A stretch of DNA of 64,000 nt from Stratiolaelaps scimitus (GCA_019614645.1 JABWDB010000046.1:868001-932000); one strand, 5' to 3'; numbered from the stretch's first letter, positions 39,101-50,017 are shown. Notes: generated from the sequence alone by a model not told the origin. Made by a program: numbers and translations.

Positions 39101-41614
39101 ATTTCGAACTGTGCCTTTAGCCGTCTCTATTTTTAACTAGCGCTATTTCTATCGAGATGACGAATCCCACCGGATTCGCTCATTAGTTGCTATTCAGTTG
39201 CAGCATATTTCATCAAGAGATAATGATGAGACGTACTTACGCGTTGGACCTGTGTTCTGTCTCGGACGCGGACCCTGGCGCCCTTCGGATCCTAGCGCTC
39301 ACCATGTCGGTGTCGAAGCAAACTCGGCCATTTTCAGCGAAGTTGTCATAGCCCATCGTATCTCGCATCATATCTTCAAGCGGGTATGAAACAGTAAAAG
39401 ACAAGAAATAGAGTTGAGAAACGTCAGTGATGAGTTGAATATGCAGCGATTGTTTACTAAATATGGAGCCGAGACACTTTCAGCACGTCGGCGAGGCGAT
39501 ATATCCACGGGAAAAAACTTGGAATATTATCTAATATCGGCAACAATCCATGCAACTGGGACCTGGCAACTGGGAAGGGTCCTTCACTAAAAACCAAGGC
39601 TATATTTGATGTTGTGTATGTATTTTATCCTCACAAATTATATGGCACCAATCGCAGAATGGCTACAATCTTAAGATATATCCGTTACGAGAATCCTAGG
39701 AAGGACGGAGCGATATGCCCAAGACTATTGCATAGGTGATATTGATTCAATCATGATCTGTTAATACGCTGATTCGGCAATTGCTCCAAAGTACAATATG
39801 AGCATCAATTGATCGATCAGTCTTGAGCCTCTTTGTTTTTGTCATCTCAATACTAGGTTAGCGTTTCTGTTTTGTCTCGTATGTACCTCACCACATCCGA
39901 CGACTCGAATGAGCTTTCAGAGCAAGATCGTGCTATCCGAGACGTAACCTCATCACAGAAATCGAGCCCAAGTGCCAGTGCTTCACCCACCAAGTGCTCA
40001 AAAGCTTATTCATCGAAGCTCTCTCGGACAGTGTCTGCAGCGTCTTGACAACAAAACTTGACACCGACACCAAATCGTTTTATAGAACTAACAATATGCC
40101 TAGAGAGACAAATTCGCGTGGCCAGTGATAACAGCGGCAGTGGCGGCATCAGATGATTCGATTCTATACGACACCGTGCCCGGGCACACATACAGTGGGT
40201 CTACAAGCACACGCCGCTGGTTGCTAGCGCATAGTTGGTCCTTTAAACCAACTATTAACTCGCAATGGCCGATGCATTCGAATGGTCTTTGCACTGTCAC
40301 AATCTGATAAATAAATGACTAGGGTGCACGCACAGCGACATGATCGACACGACAGGCGAAGAAGCTGTCAATCCTCCCGCGCATACGTAGTGCAGGTCAT
40401 CGTCACATATCGTGATGATCCAGTATATTCCACTGTTTCGATTGAGTGTAGCTGGCCTCGGCCAGGCCCGGGTACGTCGGCACCTTTGGATGATTCAGGG
40501 ATTCGTCACCTTCCGATGATGTTGGTTCAATTGATCGGCAAACTGAAATTCTCAACTTCGGCGCTGTGAACAACGAGCTGCAAGGGACCAGCGGAGCGAG
40601 GAACGAGTCACCACATCGAGTTCACTTGTTCACTCCGGCTGAATGGGAATCCACTTTCCCTCTCGAAGGGTCTCCTCTCCGCTTCATGGCTTCTCCCAAC
40701 GGTCGTCGGAGTTAGCCCGAGTTACTTGACAACTCACACGCAAGCACACGCACGCACACAGCGAGACCACCACCCCCCACGAGCGAGGCCCGAGGTAAAC
40801 GATGACGGCTGAGGGGAACATTAGAGTCAGGGATGGGTGACCACCTGATCATGTACTCGCTCGTCAACTTCTTCCATTTCGGTGACGCGTGCACCCTCTC
40901 CCACGTCGTCTGCACCCTTGTCATGGACAAGGAAACGACAAGCAGAGAGAGAGAGAGAGATAGAGAGGGAGAAAGACTAAGGGATATGGGAAGCGCGTTA
41001 GCTGAAAGGACCTATATATTCGATAAAGGCCGCTAATTTCCCTTGTCTTCTATGGCGCGGACATTTAGGACACACCTGAAAAGCCGACCGTAGGTAAACA
41101 GGCCATACGGAACACAACACACCAAGCTCCTGGGGGCAATAGCCGCCCCCGTCTAATCGTGCACTTGACGGATGTTCCACGGTCGCCATCTTGGATTTCC
41201 CCTCAATCTCTCCACCACCAACTGGTGTGCTCTCTAGCAGCGTGGAGGATGCGGCGCGCGCAGCTAACAGCAGTCACTGTGGCGGCCACAGTCGTTAGCG
41301 CGGGCCTCTTCCGCTCTCCTCCGAGAGCCCCCGGAACCGACAGAGCTCGCTTCGTAATGCCAGACCGGTGGACGGCCCTTGCAGGCGTAAAGGCCAACCT
41401 TAGCGCTCATACCTCCATGGCCTCTTCGCCCCGAGAGAGCATAAGGGGACAGGCTTCGTGATGATATACATCCACCCGCATCAGCATCAGTGGTAGTTGT
41501 AGTGCCCGCGCCCCCTCTGGGCCCTTCCCCCAATTGTCCCCCAACCAGCTTGGACCCATCCGTTGATTCCTTTGGCATCACAATCATACCGAGGTAGATA
41601 CCAACGCAGGCCAT
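22212..41614 (-). CDS. 600-residue Q/H-, P- and S-rich protein with two PPxY motifs, four exons, unrecognised
   Basis: Proposed gene on the minus strand with exons A 41614-41413, B 39373-39241, C 37736-37564 and D 23506-22212. Junction phases agree at all three joins (1/1, 2/2, 1/1) and the coding length is 1803 nt, exactly 601 codons. The start is the ATG at 41614, preceded by an in-frame TAG. Seen in the product: a Gly/Thr-rich N-terminus, a helical ELLDELQRIRNMAPNE segment around residues 148-163, a Q/H tract at about 254-277, long Ser/Gly/Pro-rich regions, and two PPxY motifs, PPGY (173-176) and PPPY (576-579), the type of sequence bound by WW domains. There is no signal peptide or obvious enzyme domain. 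It looks like a disordered adaptor or regulatory protein, but no family is recognised. Extra phase-neutral exons may be missing from the 14-kb last intron. Confidence 0.55.
23507..25480. other. part of the 14-kb last intron, AT-rich
   Basis: Holds a dispersed-repeat copy at 24022-24060. Near 24474-24745 on the minus strand there are two overlapping open frames with a good donor (GAC/GTAAGG), not strong enough to call an exon. Confidence 0.4.
25485..25736 (-). pseudogene. non-LTR retrotransposon (LINE) reverse-transcriptase remnant
   Basis: Minus-strand fragment with the reverse-transcriptase active-site block: YADD is encoded at 25589-25578 within AKIYADDVKIYTNVNELED, followed by ILLQETLKKFSEWTRL, the usual continuation in LINE polymerases. 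The preceding palm block (LILYINFIVY) is eroded and nothing further of the element was found. Its right side lies about 120 bp from the mariner insertion. Confidence 0.85.
25861..27123 (+). mobile_element. degraded mariner-family transposon
   Basis: About 1.26 kb bounded by imperfect inverted ends (GCTGGCCCAAAAGTAATGAG on the left; the right end, reversed, GCTGACCCAAAAATAGTGAG; 17 of 20 identical). Inside, in broken frames on the plus strand, are a mariner DNA-binding block (PETHRRLLSVHGHNVLNRRQ at about 26099-26159) and the C-terminal PPHSPNLNPCDY at about 26827-26865, the counterpart of the mariner YSPDLAPCDY block that carries the last catalytic Asp. Frequent stops and shifts show it is an old, dead copy. 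A clean TA duplication was not seen. Confidence 0.85.
27127..27198. repeat. 72-bp hairpin abutting the mariner end
   Basis: Perfect inverted repeat: GTGGAGGGACTTTTATATAT... at 27127-27153 returns in reverse complement at 27172-27198, with 18 bp between the 27-bp arms. It begins four bases beyond the mariner right end. Confidence 0.9.
27199..30950. other. intron sequence, nothing supported
   Basis: A dispersed-repeat copy lies near 28580-28640 and a (TA)n-(TTA)n compound microsatellite at 30080-30124. Frames at 28015-28341 and 28649-28939 are open by chance as far as I can tell. Confidence 0.4.
30985..31100 (+). repeat. dispersed repeat family 1, copy a
   Basis: TTTTTTCGAGCTGCCCCTCA..., CCCCTATCTGACAGG and GGTATTACTATAAGGA appear in the same order as at 57.26-57.36 kb; the second half also resembles 30290-30350. 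Origin unknown, perhaps an old transposon end. Confidence 0.6.
31101..37563. other. intron sequence, nothing supported
   Basis: AT-rich with scattered (TA)n and (CA)n microsatellites (31489-31507, 31617-31629, 33860-33885). No frame here shows convincing exon signals. Confidence 0.4.
37564..37736 (-). CDS. exon C of the 600-residue protein
   Basis: Acceptor CTCACAG ends at 37737 and donor CGAG/GTACAA follows 37564. It encodes DQKSESAFPALRRRKAADM, then VPSVVELLDELQRIRN and MENTNSR. An alternative acceptor 10 nt upstream would put a stop in the joined frame, which favours the one chosen. Codon choice and the open frame support coding; an internal ATG (SEQQAQ) could serve a shorter isoform. Confidence 0.55.
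39241..39373 (-). CDS. exon B of the 600-residue protein
   Basis: Bounded by acceptor GCTTGAAG and a near-perfect donor GTAAGTACG. It encodes MMRDTMGYDNFAENGRV, CFDTDMVSARIRRAPG and SASETEHRSN. Its 2-nt left and right overhangs match exons A and C. Confidence 0.6.
39876..40050 (+). other. short Ser-rich open frame, doubtful
   Basis: An ATG near 39880 opens 55 codons with polar, Ser-rich composition (TSDDSNELSEQDRAIRD ... SPSASASPTK) to TGA near 40047. It lies in intron A-B of the minus-strand gene on the opposite strand; no splice acceptor is evident. Confidence 0.15.
41413..41614 (-). CDS. first coding exon (exon A) of the 600-residue protein
   Basis: ATG at 41614 after an in-frame TAG, in an ACGCATGG context; 67 codons and one base, ending at donor GAG/GTATGAG. 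It encodes MACVGIYLGMIVMPKES, a Gly-rich stretch, a Thr run and SSRSLSPYALSGRRGHG. Translation would stay open beyond the donor for a further 49 codons, so an unspliced form would encode a 116-residue product. Confidence 0.5.
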
Positions 41615-43400
41615 GCGTGGTACACGACGAAAAGTAGTCCACTAGACTCGATCCTGGCAACGAGAGGAGGCTGGTTGGTGTCGGCAACCACCCCACATCT
41701 TAAGGGCTTATATATCGTCATTTGGGAGGCGGCAGAGAGCAAGGGGACGCGTTGAAGTGTGTCCGACTGGTATATGACGGCCTGCAGAAGGGGGAACAAA
41801 CAGCGATTCATTTCGTATACGGGAAGAGGAGCCAGGAAAAGACGGGGGCCGAGGCGAGCGAGCGAGCGAGAGAGAGACTCCCAGAGAGACATAGAGCGAG
41901 GAAAATGTTTCCAAGGAGAATGTTATATGATGGTCGTTTTCAACGGGGTCGGCCTGCCTGGCTAAGGCGGCCCGTTGGGGAATTGGGTAGAGCAAGCGAG
42001 AACGAGAGACAGAGAGAGCGAGAGAGACAGGGAGAGAAAGACGGGACTGCGGTAGGAAAAAGGGACGTGGTGCGTTTGGCTCCGTCGTTGAAGTCAAACT
42101 ATTAGATCCTTGTGGGCGGCATTTCTCATTACCCAGAACGAGCTCAAATCGTGAGCTGCGTATCTCGCTGAGTCGGCCCCATATGGTGTCGGCGTATTAA
42201 TGCCATTCGCGTGTGTGTGTAGCCCTCAGTAAAATTCACCAGCGTACGTAGATTTTATACTTCTGGCGTTTCTTTTTTTTTTTTTAGATTTCTCAAATGA
42301 GCTAGCCGCACAAACAGTATCAGCAGTATGCTGGAACAGCATAGCAGCTCGGTGGGGGGGGGGGGGGGGCGGTGGAGATGTACAGCAGAATAGCAGCAGC
42401 GGTGTCGGCCGCGCCTACAGCTGCAGTAGTGGTAGTAGTAGTAGCCGGTCGTAGGGGGAAATGAAAATACAACTCTGGAGTTTATTCCCCCGAACCCCCG
42501 TGCTCCGATTCCCTTCAACTCCCCCGCCGTTCTCTCTCCCCTTGGTGCTGGCGGACGGGCGGCTCTGTTTGCCGATGGGGGAATAACGGGAACACGAAAG
42601 GAGAGCCACGATTCGGTGGGGGGGGGGGGGGTAGCTGCCAGTTGTGGCAGGGGTAGTCGGGGGATGAGGAGGACGAGGAGCAGGAGGAGAGGGATGACGA
42701 CGACGACGTCGAGGACCTCTCGCTTCGCAGCCTCCCGTCCTCTTGGGTTATGGAACCGGGGGGGCGGAGGGGTCGGTATAGGGCTGTGTGTGGGGGTAGG
42801 GAAATGAACGGCAGCTCCTACTTCACTAAACCAGCCCCCCCCCCCCGGCCGCCCGCCGCCGCCGCCGTCAACCGTCCCCTAACCAGCAGTCCCCAGCCGC
42901 TTCGAGCAAAGCAGGGCGGGCAGTCGCATGCTCGAAGGCAACTCGCTTGCCAAGCTAACTGGTCTCAACCCAACGAAGTCGCATATGTCGGCCGCCGGGT
43001 GGGCCTCAACCGATGCCGATACGCGCCTCACATCCACATGCCACCACAAATAAATGATCGAGAACGGACGAATGGATGAATGGATGGATCTAGTTCGCGT
43101 GGGTTGGTGCTGCTGCTGCTGTTGCGGCGCTGCTGGTGCTGCTGCTGCCGTAGCTGTTGTCGTTGTCGTTGTTGTCTGTGTGTTGTGCTGATATTGGTCG
43201 ATCGAAATGAAATCAGCTGCAACGGCGAACAAGTTACCTCTAGCATCGTTTCAGAGAAGGGAGGATATGCGATCGTCGAAAACCCAGCTAGAAATAGTCG
43301 TTCGGGCGCTTGTGATTAGGAGTTTGTTTTTCGAGAGGAAGAGACAGAGAGAGAGAGGGAGAGAGAGAGATAAAGTCGAAAGAGGAGTGAGCCTTGTGGT
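41615..43400 (-). promoter_or_regulatory. promoter-like GC-, G-run- and GA-rich island upstream of the 600-residue gene
   Basis: Immediately upstream of the minus-strand ATG. The island has GA-rich tracts (41858-42046 and 43336-43371), which read CT on the gene strand, plus homopolymer runs G16 at 42354-42369, G14 at 42618-42631 and C12 at 42835-42846, and CAG/GCC repeats at 42850-43170. GAGA-type tracts and G runs are common at arthropod promoters. No TATA box or initiator was fixed. Frames open here on both strands are low-complexity and are taken as untranslated. Confidence 0.4.
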
Positions 43401-43659
43401 CGGCCGGTGTGGTTTTGACGAGTATGTTGATGCGTTGCTTTTGGTCCACTACAACCGATTGTGCCCAGATTTGATACTGGCGTAAATAGGGCACAACATA
43501 GAGATTACTCAGGGAGCCACCTTGAACCCGAGACCGGATGAAAGAACAGCTTCACCACGAGCTTCGTAGAGGATCTGGCCAGATACGTTTAAATCACACC
43601 GATACGATAAGGCAACAATACGTGTACTACCTTTGGATGATGTGAGCTTCTGTTGTATG

Positions 43660-45180
43660 GTATAATATATACACACATTTTAGATATTTATTTATAGTGA
43701 CAAACCTGGATCGTTAAACACTTTATAAATGAGTAGCACGCCTAGATATATATATATATATATATAGTAGATATGCAAATTTATATTCGGATGGCCCGGG
43801 TTCGACCGGGTGGCCTGCCTTATACATCGTCCGTTTAAGCTCTCGTGGATTAACCTTCTAGTAATTAAGTCGGCTAATACCTTTATAGCACAGACTCCAC
43901 ACGCCAGTTCTATCTCGAGCTGTAAGATTAGCCGGGAGTTGGGCAAGCGATGCCATGCTGATGGCGTCCCTATTTCAAAACTTTTTTACGACGGCGATCT
44001 GCTTATATGGTCCACTGATGTTGGGAGAAATCTATGTCTTCTCAGCAGAATACTCTGATGAAATGAAAAACTGAGTCTGTTAAGAAACACTGAATAAAAA
44101 GGGAAATAATTTTTGAGCCACCTTAAGGTTCTTCTTGTGTCATATCTATGGCACGCGATAGTTACATTTTATGCAAGACAATATAGTCGAAATAATATTA
44201 GACAATATAGTTATTACTATATTTATTAGGCATCTTAACGATATCTATTTGTGAGGGACAAACGTGTAAATGACAAGTTGAGTGAGACCTCCCTCCTCCG
44301 TTCAAGAGCCCAGGACTCGCCCGGGGGATCGATGAGAAATAATCACCTTGGTTTGGATTTATGACTTCTAGTCGGTTCGTGCATGTGGAAAAAAACACCA
44401 GTCTCACACAGCAAGGGGCCGAAAATCACTGTGCGAACAAATTCACGTACTCGCGAAATACAGAATTCGATAAAGGATAAAGGCAATATTCGATCAATGG
44501 GGGATTTGGTTTTTTCCTGTTGGCACGAACCGTCTCGCCGGAATCGATGGGTCACAAACTGGGCCACAACGACCCACTTTTCAAATAGCACTAACTATGC
44601 GTTCGTGTGAAATTCAAGATCCCGAGGAAGCTTGCAGCAAGCTACCGGCGATTTGCATTCAACGGATTGGTGACATGTCTTTTTTTTGATGAAACAAGCA
44701 AACATAGTTGAGCGTAGGGACGTATGATATCGTGACATGAAATTCTTACCACATAAGGGTCTGCATTATACGGATAGTCGATAGGGCAATTAATTAATTA
44801 GTCGACGAATTAACAGACTTGGAGTCAACTCAACAGGGTCGAAGGCGTCTATTTCTCTGTTGAGTTCATGGAATGAATGTGTTATGATTTTCGCTTGTGG
44901 CTGGCCCCCAGTCCTCGACCGATCAGGTACTTCAAAGGGCTAAGAATCTAGCTGAAAAACGCCGACGGCAGCGGGTTTGAGTTCCGCGACCTGGTGCGGA
45001 CATATAAGACAACTTAATTAATTGCCACCTTATCTCTCAATGGCACCACTGCGAGAAATGTCGGAGCGAAAAATCCACTCCCTTCTGATTGACGTAAGAA
45101 GCGTGAAGTACCTAGTTTAGGGTCAGTTTCGAAGCCGTCTCATTTTGAAGTATTGTGCAAACACGTTAGCTGTAGTCATT
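43660..45180. other. mostly non-coding; one open frame of uncertain meaning
   Basis: A (TA)n tract lies at 43746-43767. Between 44383 and 44610 the plus strand has a Lys/Ser/Arg-rich frame of 75 codons from a true ATG (MWKKTPVSHSKGPK), while the minus strand is also open with a donor-like CGA/GTACGT near 44453. Neither is resolved. Confidence 0.3.
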
Positions 45181-45267
45181 CGTTCAGTGGATGATTGACC
45201 TCATGAGCGGCTTAGCTGAGAACGTGTGTATTGTCAGCGCCGAACATTTGGCCTGAGATGAACTTAC

Positions 45268-45599
45268 TTCAATTCTGGGTTCTGGGACAGCATGTTGTGC
45301 GGTATTTGACAATCGATCTTGCCAAGAAGTTGAGTTGTTTGGCATATCAAAGTTCACAGACAGTATATTCAATGTATGCGCTTCACCTGTAGTTGAACAC
45401 TGCACGACGCAGTTAACCTCGACTTCAATACGCGTGTCGTTGGACTTGAACGCATCTGGAACATATTCGTTGGCTGGGATCTGGCTGCCAACTCTGGACG
45501 AATTCAGCAGATAATCTACGGGAAGTTCGTTTTGTTGAGAGGACTCCCTTTGGAATTGAGACAATTCGAATCGTCCTGAATCCTGCCTGATTTCTTGGC
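45268..45599 (-). CDS. probable internal exon, 110 codons, unrecognised
   Basis: Acceptor GGAAATCAG ends at 45600 and a perfect donor GAA/GTAAGT follows 45268. The frame is open throughout and polar: it includes GQEIRQDSGRFELSQFQRES, PVDYLLNSSRVGSQIPANEY and AEAHT-like to NILSVNFDMPNNSTS stretches, ending PEPRIE. If the donor is not used the frame continues to TGA at 45184. It lies upstream of the 600-residue gene on the same strand, so it may be an alternative 5' exon of that gene or part of a neighbour. No domain is recognised. Confidence 0.4.
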
Positions 45600-45619
45600 C
45601 TGATTTCCATGTCAAGAAA

Positions 45620-47460
45620 TCAGAAAGTCAAGGAACCAGGCCCAATCAGCTAAAAAAACTAAGAACTTCTAGAACTGCGTTAACACACTTTGAAGCTGAA
45701 CAACTAATGGTGACTAGTTTGATTAATTCACAAGTGTGATGCACTCATAATGAGACGTGCGTCCACCAGTTTCCCCACAGAACGTACTGTACTGATAAAA
45801 CTGGGCTTTCACCAGATAAAAGGAATTGACATTGTTGATTCTTCTGCACGGTGTGTCCCATCGAGTGGCAATGTCCACAGTTATCAAACCTGTGAATTAA
45901 GTTACGTTAAGTTAAGTCCAGTGAATTCGTAAGTTAGCGAACTGTTATAGGAGAATATATACCCGTGCGAACTCGAGGGAAATTCGAAGCGTTCGGGGGC
46001 CTAGATGGGCATTCTCAATAAGGACGAACTTGTATTTAGCGGGCATGTGCCCGGCTCTAAAATTCATCGACGTGATAGATTCATCATACATTTCTCATGA
46101 AGTATTCAATTAATTGAGGCTCGCTAGGGCAGCGACATCCGGTCCAGTCGTAACACGTTGCAACCAATACTGCTGACTTTTGCTAATTGACTTTAATGAC
46201 ACCGACACACAAGAACTTACGTTGTAATACCCTGTCGCGAAGACACTTTGCCTTGCTAATAATAGAAACCATACACTTCGAAACACTACAATATCCCATC
46301 ATCGAGTTTGATTCCCGGAAAGGAATATTGATAAAAACAAGGCTTGACGTCTCTACCCATTTGTCTGTATTTATTTATGTGGCACAAAGCGTACACTCGT
46401 CGGACGAGCGTCTTTCCAGAATGTGAAGAGGCTTAATTTTTCAAAAATCATTTCGTAATGTGGAGTCAACCTTTGCTCTTATATATATATATGAGAGTTT
46501 AGAATGTTGGGAGCTTACAATGCAGGCAAATCGTTGGGGTTTATGCAACCCGTGCATTTCATTAATCACTATTCAATACCGTGTCTATGATGATGACAAA
46601 CACATCGCGTTACTTCGTCATCATTCCTATGAGGCATAGATTCAGCGAGGCCTTTTTCCATCAAGCTATTATACAATACTATTATTCTTTCTCATATATC
46701 TATCGACACTCACAGTTGAATGCATCGAGCGCATCGAAAATACGCTGTGCTCCGCTAAATCAGCTTCGCTGTCATAGCCATGTGTTTGTTGCAAAACGGC
46801 CGTATTCACCATAGCTACTTTGATGTATGATAAGAACAATATACCCAAAAATAATAAAACCACTTCGAAGGTAGGTCGATGCGCTAGAGCATTCGATCCG
46901 CTTCCTGATACACACACACACACATACACATATCCCGATGCCGTTGCTGATCGCGGTGATCGCTGCTCAACTTCATGAGCGCACATCGGCCAACTGGGGC
47001 TGGCTGGCAGGCATCGTCTGTCTGACTGGTACAACATGCAGCCTAGCCATCATCAGGCTTCTATCTATATGCCATACAATATATTGTATATATATATGTA
47101 TATATGTATACATAGAAGTATAGGTATATATGTATATATATATATATATATGTATATTCACACAGTCTGAACTCTCTCGTTCTGGCAGATGGTCCGAATT
47201 CGAAACTCGCGCAGATGTGTGAGTCCAAGAGCCGGCGGCGATCAGAGAGGCGATTATTGAAGAAACGAATAATAAGAGCGATGTGAGGGGCTGTGCCAAA
47301 GCTGTGAGCGGGAATGAATGAATGAGCTGACGAGCGAGCGGGTGTTGCTGCTGCTGCTGCTGCTGTTGGTCCGCCGTTAAGGGATGAAGAAGGTGAAAAA
47401 ACATAGTACCTTGGAACGGGCTACATAGAATGGCACACATCAATATACATACAGAGTTAC
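45620..47460. other. no supported gene
   Basis: Holds (CA)n at 46910-46930 and (TA)n tracts at 46480-46491, 47088-47110 and 47130-47152. A (GCT)n run at 47345-47366 encodes Gln or Leu runs in chance frames. Confidence 0.4.
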
Positions 47461-47461
47461 A

Positions 47462-47470
<9 letters not shown>

Positions 47471-47499
<29 letters not shown>
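47471..47499. repeat. (TA)n microsatellite beside the 47.5-kb element
   Basis: TA repeat ending six bases before the left terminus of the 553-bp inverted-repeat element. Confidence 0.9.
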
Positions 47500-47501
<2 letters not shown>

Positions 47502-47505
47502 TATA

Positions 47506-48058
47506 CGGGGTGTTCGTAATCGTGCACATCACTATGAGAGACTTGTCTTCTTTGTTCTGTAGATCTGTAGGTACACACTTAAATTATAATGGGCGGGTGG
47601 GTGTATTTAAAGATGCGAAGACAATAAACGAGAAGAACTTTTCTTAGAGCATACATGCATTTTGCGCTAAAGCCCCACAGAGCTTTATGATCTTACCTAC
47701 AGTTAGTTAGACGTTGTCTGAAATAAATGTTTGCGGATTGTTGCCCTGCATTCTCCGCTTTGTAATGCTTGCTACCACATCAGTATCTACAAAGAAACAA
47801 GGTTGAGGCCAAAATCGAGCCGAAGTTCAGGTCGCGGCAGGAAATCGCGGCCAGACTACAACACTACGACTATAACCGCCGTCCGTGTACACTGTTGAGT
47901 CTCCCATAGCCTGGCCATCTATATATTTGTTTATTTAACTTCGCCAGAGGCGTGGAACCACTTATTCAGTTTGTGTTCAGAGTCCTCCCGGGGGGGGATG
48001 CCTTTAGTTGAGCTTAGTCCTCGACAACCGGTCCGGCCAAACTTAACGAATCACCCTG
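47506..48058. mobile_element. 553-bp terminal-inverted-repeat element, non-autonomous
   Basis: Left end CGGGGTGTTCGTAA and right end (reversed) CAGGGTGATTCGTTAA are imperfect inverted repeats, each flanked by TA (47504-47505, 48059-48060). CAGGGTGT-type ends are typical of mariner-related elements. No transposase frame lies inside, so it would be a MITE-like deletion derivative. A lone CAGGGTGTTCGTAAAG near 12420 may be another end of the family. Confidence 0.5.
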
Positions 48059-49365
48059 TACATAGAAACGCTAACACTTGCCGATTGTCGCTTCGTTTCA
48101 AGCTTTTTCCCAACGAATACAGAACATTACACTGCACTGCGGCAGTGAGGTTAGGCTAAAATCTAAATGATTTACATTTTTCGCCTCGTGTTGATCTCGA
48201 ACGATGGAGCGGCGCTCCGGAGCGACATGCTGATGGTTGATGCCAGCAGGCCGGGACGGCCTAACCTAGGTATGGTTTCGGCTGCTGTTCCACGCTCGTC
48301 CTGCGAACGCTTCCTGCTAATGCTTCAAGGCTTATTCATCTTTAGCTGCTGCCATTGGCGGTGGTCCTCGATCCTGATTGTCCTAATGCCGCGGTACGTT
48401 CTCCGACGGTTATCGAGGCCGCGATGAGCTATGCCCGTGTATATTGCACATATGCACAACGCTAGCATGGTCATATTCCACGAGGTAATGTATATATATA
48501 TATATATTGAGCGCTGTACTCGAGGATTCGAATCGAGCTGTGCCACAACCATGTGCGAGTGAAGACAAATGACAACAGGGTAGATCGGATCGAACGAGAC
48601 TCATCGGAAAAAAATAACACCAACCGCCGGCTGAGCTGCCGATGTCGATGATCAAAGTAATAATCATTTTAGTGGAAAATCCCCGCTAGTTGTGGTGGCA
48701 CTGTACGCTCTCAAGGTATGCTTGTAGAGAGAGAGAGGTGTTCGATGAATGCCAGATGGTCATATCTATAATACTAATAATAATAATAGCGTTGCCATAA
48801 TGATGATGACTGTCATTATTGTATATGTTCACTCTATTTGAGTATTTCAAACCGTTCATGCATGCATGACATATGGCAATTTAGTCAACGCAGTGTGGCA
48901 CCGCTAATAATAGTAATACTATAAATTATGATTATTTGTATTCTATGATAACTGTGATGACTCGGATCGCCATCAATTCAGCGATTAATATTTGACTATA
49001 TTACGAAAACGACTTCGGTTTAGCTACTGAATGATTTTCAAATAACCCCGAAATGGAAATATTAGGAAATGCGCACTAATATGAAAAATATTAACGCTTG
49101 TTCAGTCACACAATATGTAGTATGAAATAGGTGATTTGCATATATATGTATATATATATATATATAGATACAAATCAAGAGGGGGGAGCCCATGCAAATC
49201 GTTACGAAGTTAAGACAACTTCTACGTTATGCTAATAGACTTTGCAAAACACTACGGAGTTATCACACTTTGGTAACGTGATTGCGTCACGCCTTGAAAA
49301 GATATTCGTAAAATTAATTACTATACATATCTAAAATATGAGTGTTATTGCTTTAGGCTTTTGTT

Positions 49366-49426
<61 letters not shown>

Positions 49427-49690
49427 CAAACATTATGGAGATACGCCAGTGATAGTATAAATTATAATCGAGAATGGATGGTCAGCTTTACTCAGCGTTT
49501 CATTGTCTCGTTTCGGGTCCGTAGAGCCGCTCACTGAAAGCACTGCGCCTACTCTGTTATTTCATCCGTGATCAAAAGATAGTTGGAAAAAATACTTCAC
49601 ATCAAAGGCCCCAGTTCGGACCACCTGCCGACCGATGGTCCCATCTCGTCGTTGTCGATAGAGGATCGCCAGTATTGAGTAGGTGCGCAT
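48059..49690. other. no supported gene
   Basis: AT-rich, with (TA)n at 48490-48508, 49140-49166 and the long tract at 49369-49423. Confidence 0.45.
49369..49423. repeat. (TA)n microsatellite, 55 bp
   Basis: Uninterrupted alternating T and A. Confidence 0.95.
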
Positions 49691-49699
49691 ATGACCGGG

Positions 49700-49815
49700 T
49701 GTCGAGCCCGGTGGGATGGCGCAGTCGTGTGCGCTAACCTTTGGCGATCGGAGGGGACACGTAGGTGCACGGGTTCGATTCCACTGTTGTACATTTGCAA
49801 TTTAAAGGGATTCAT
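49700..49815 (+). mobile_element. tRNA-derived SINE, copy 1
   Basis: Best-preserved head of the family. After GAGCCCGGTGGGA comes TGGCGCAGTCG, an RNA polymerase III A-box (49717-49727), and 44 bp later GGTTCGATTCC, a perfect B-box (49772-49782). It then runs through CATTTGCAATTTAAAGGG, shared with the copies at 10.8 and 56.2 kb. Confidence 0.75.
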
Positions 49816-49828
49816 CTGTCCTGTGAAT

Positions 49829-50017
49829 CAATGCCGAAAGCAGTTGTACCGTACGACATGGAATTTGCGTCAGGTGCAAACGGCTTTGTGTGTATTCAAC
49901 AAAATGACGATCTTCAGCGAACACTGCCGAAATTTCGGCAGCTGCTGCAGTTGGCAATGAACGATGATCTCCCTCTCGCTAGATGGACGAAATCAACTTC
50001 TTACTGGAGCTGGTAAC
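49829..50017 (+). other. open frame downstream of the SINE, doubtful
   Basis: A true ATG near 49830 opens about 61 codons with mixed composition (MPKAVVPYDMEFASGANGF ... LQLAMNDDLPLARW). No splice signal or family is recognised; it may be chance or a decayed exon. Confidence 0.15.

Noticed and set aside
48526..48550. tRNA-like B-box (GATTCGAATCC on the minus strand)
   Set aside because: No A-box at the right distance and no cloverleaf could be drawn, so not called as a tRNA gene.
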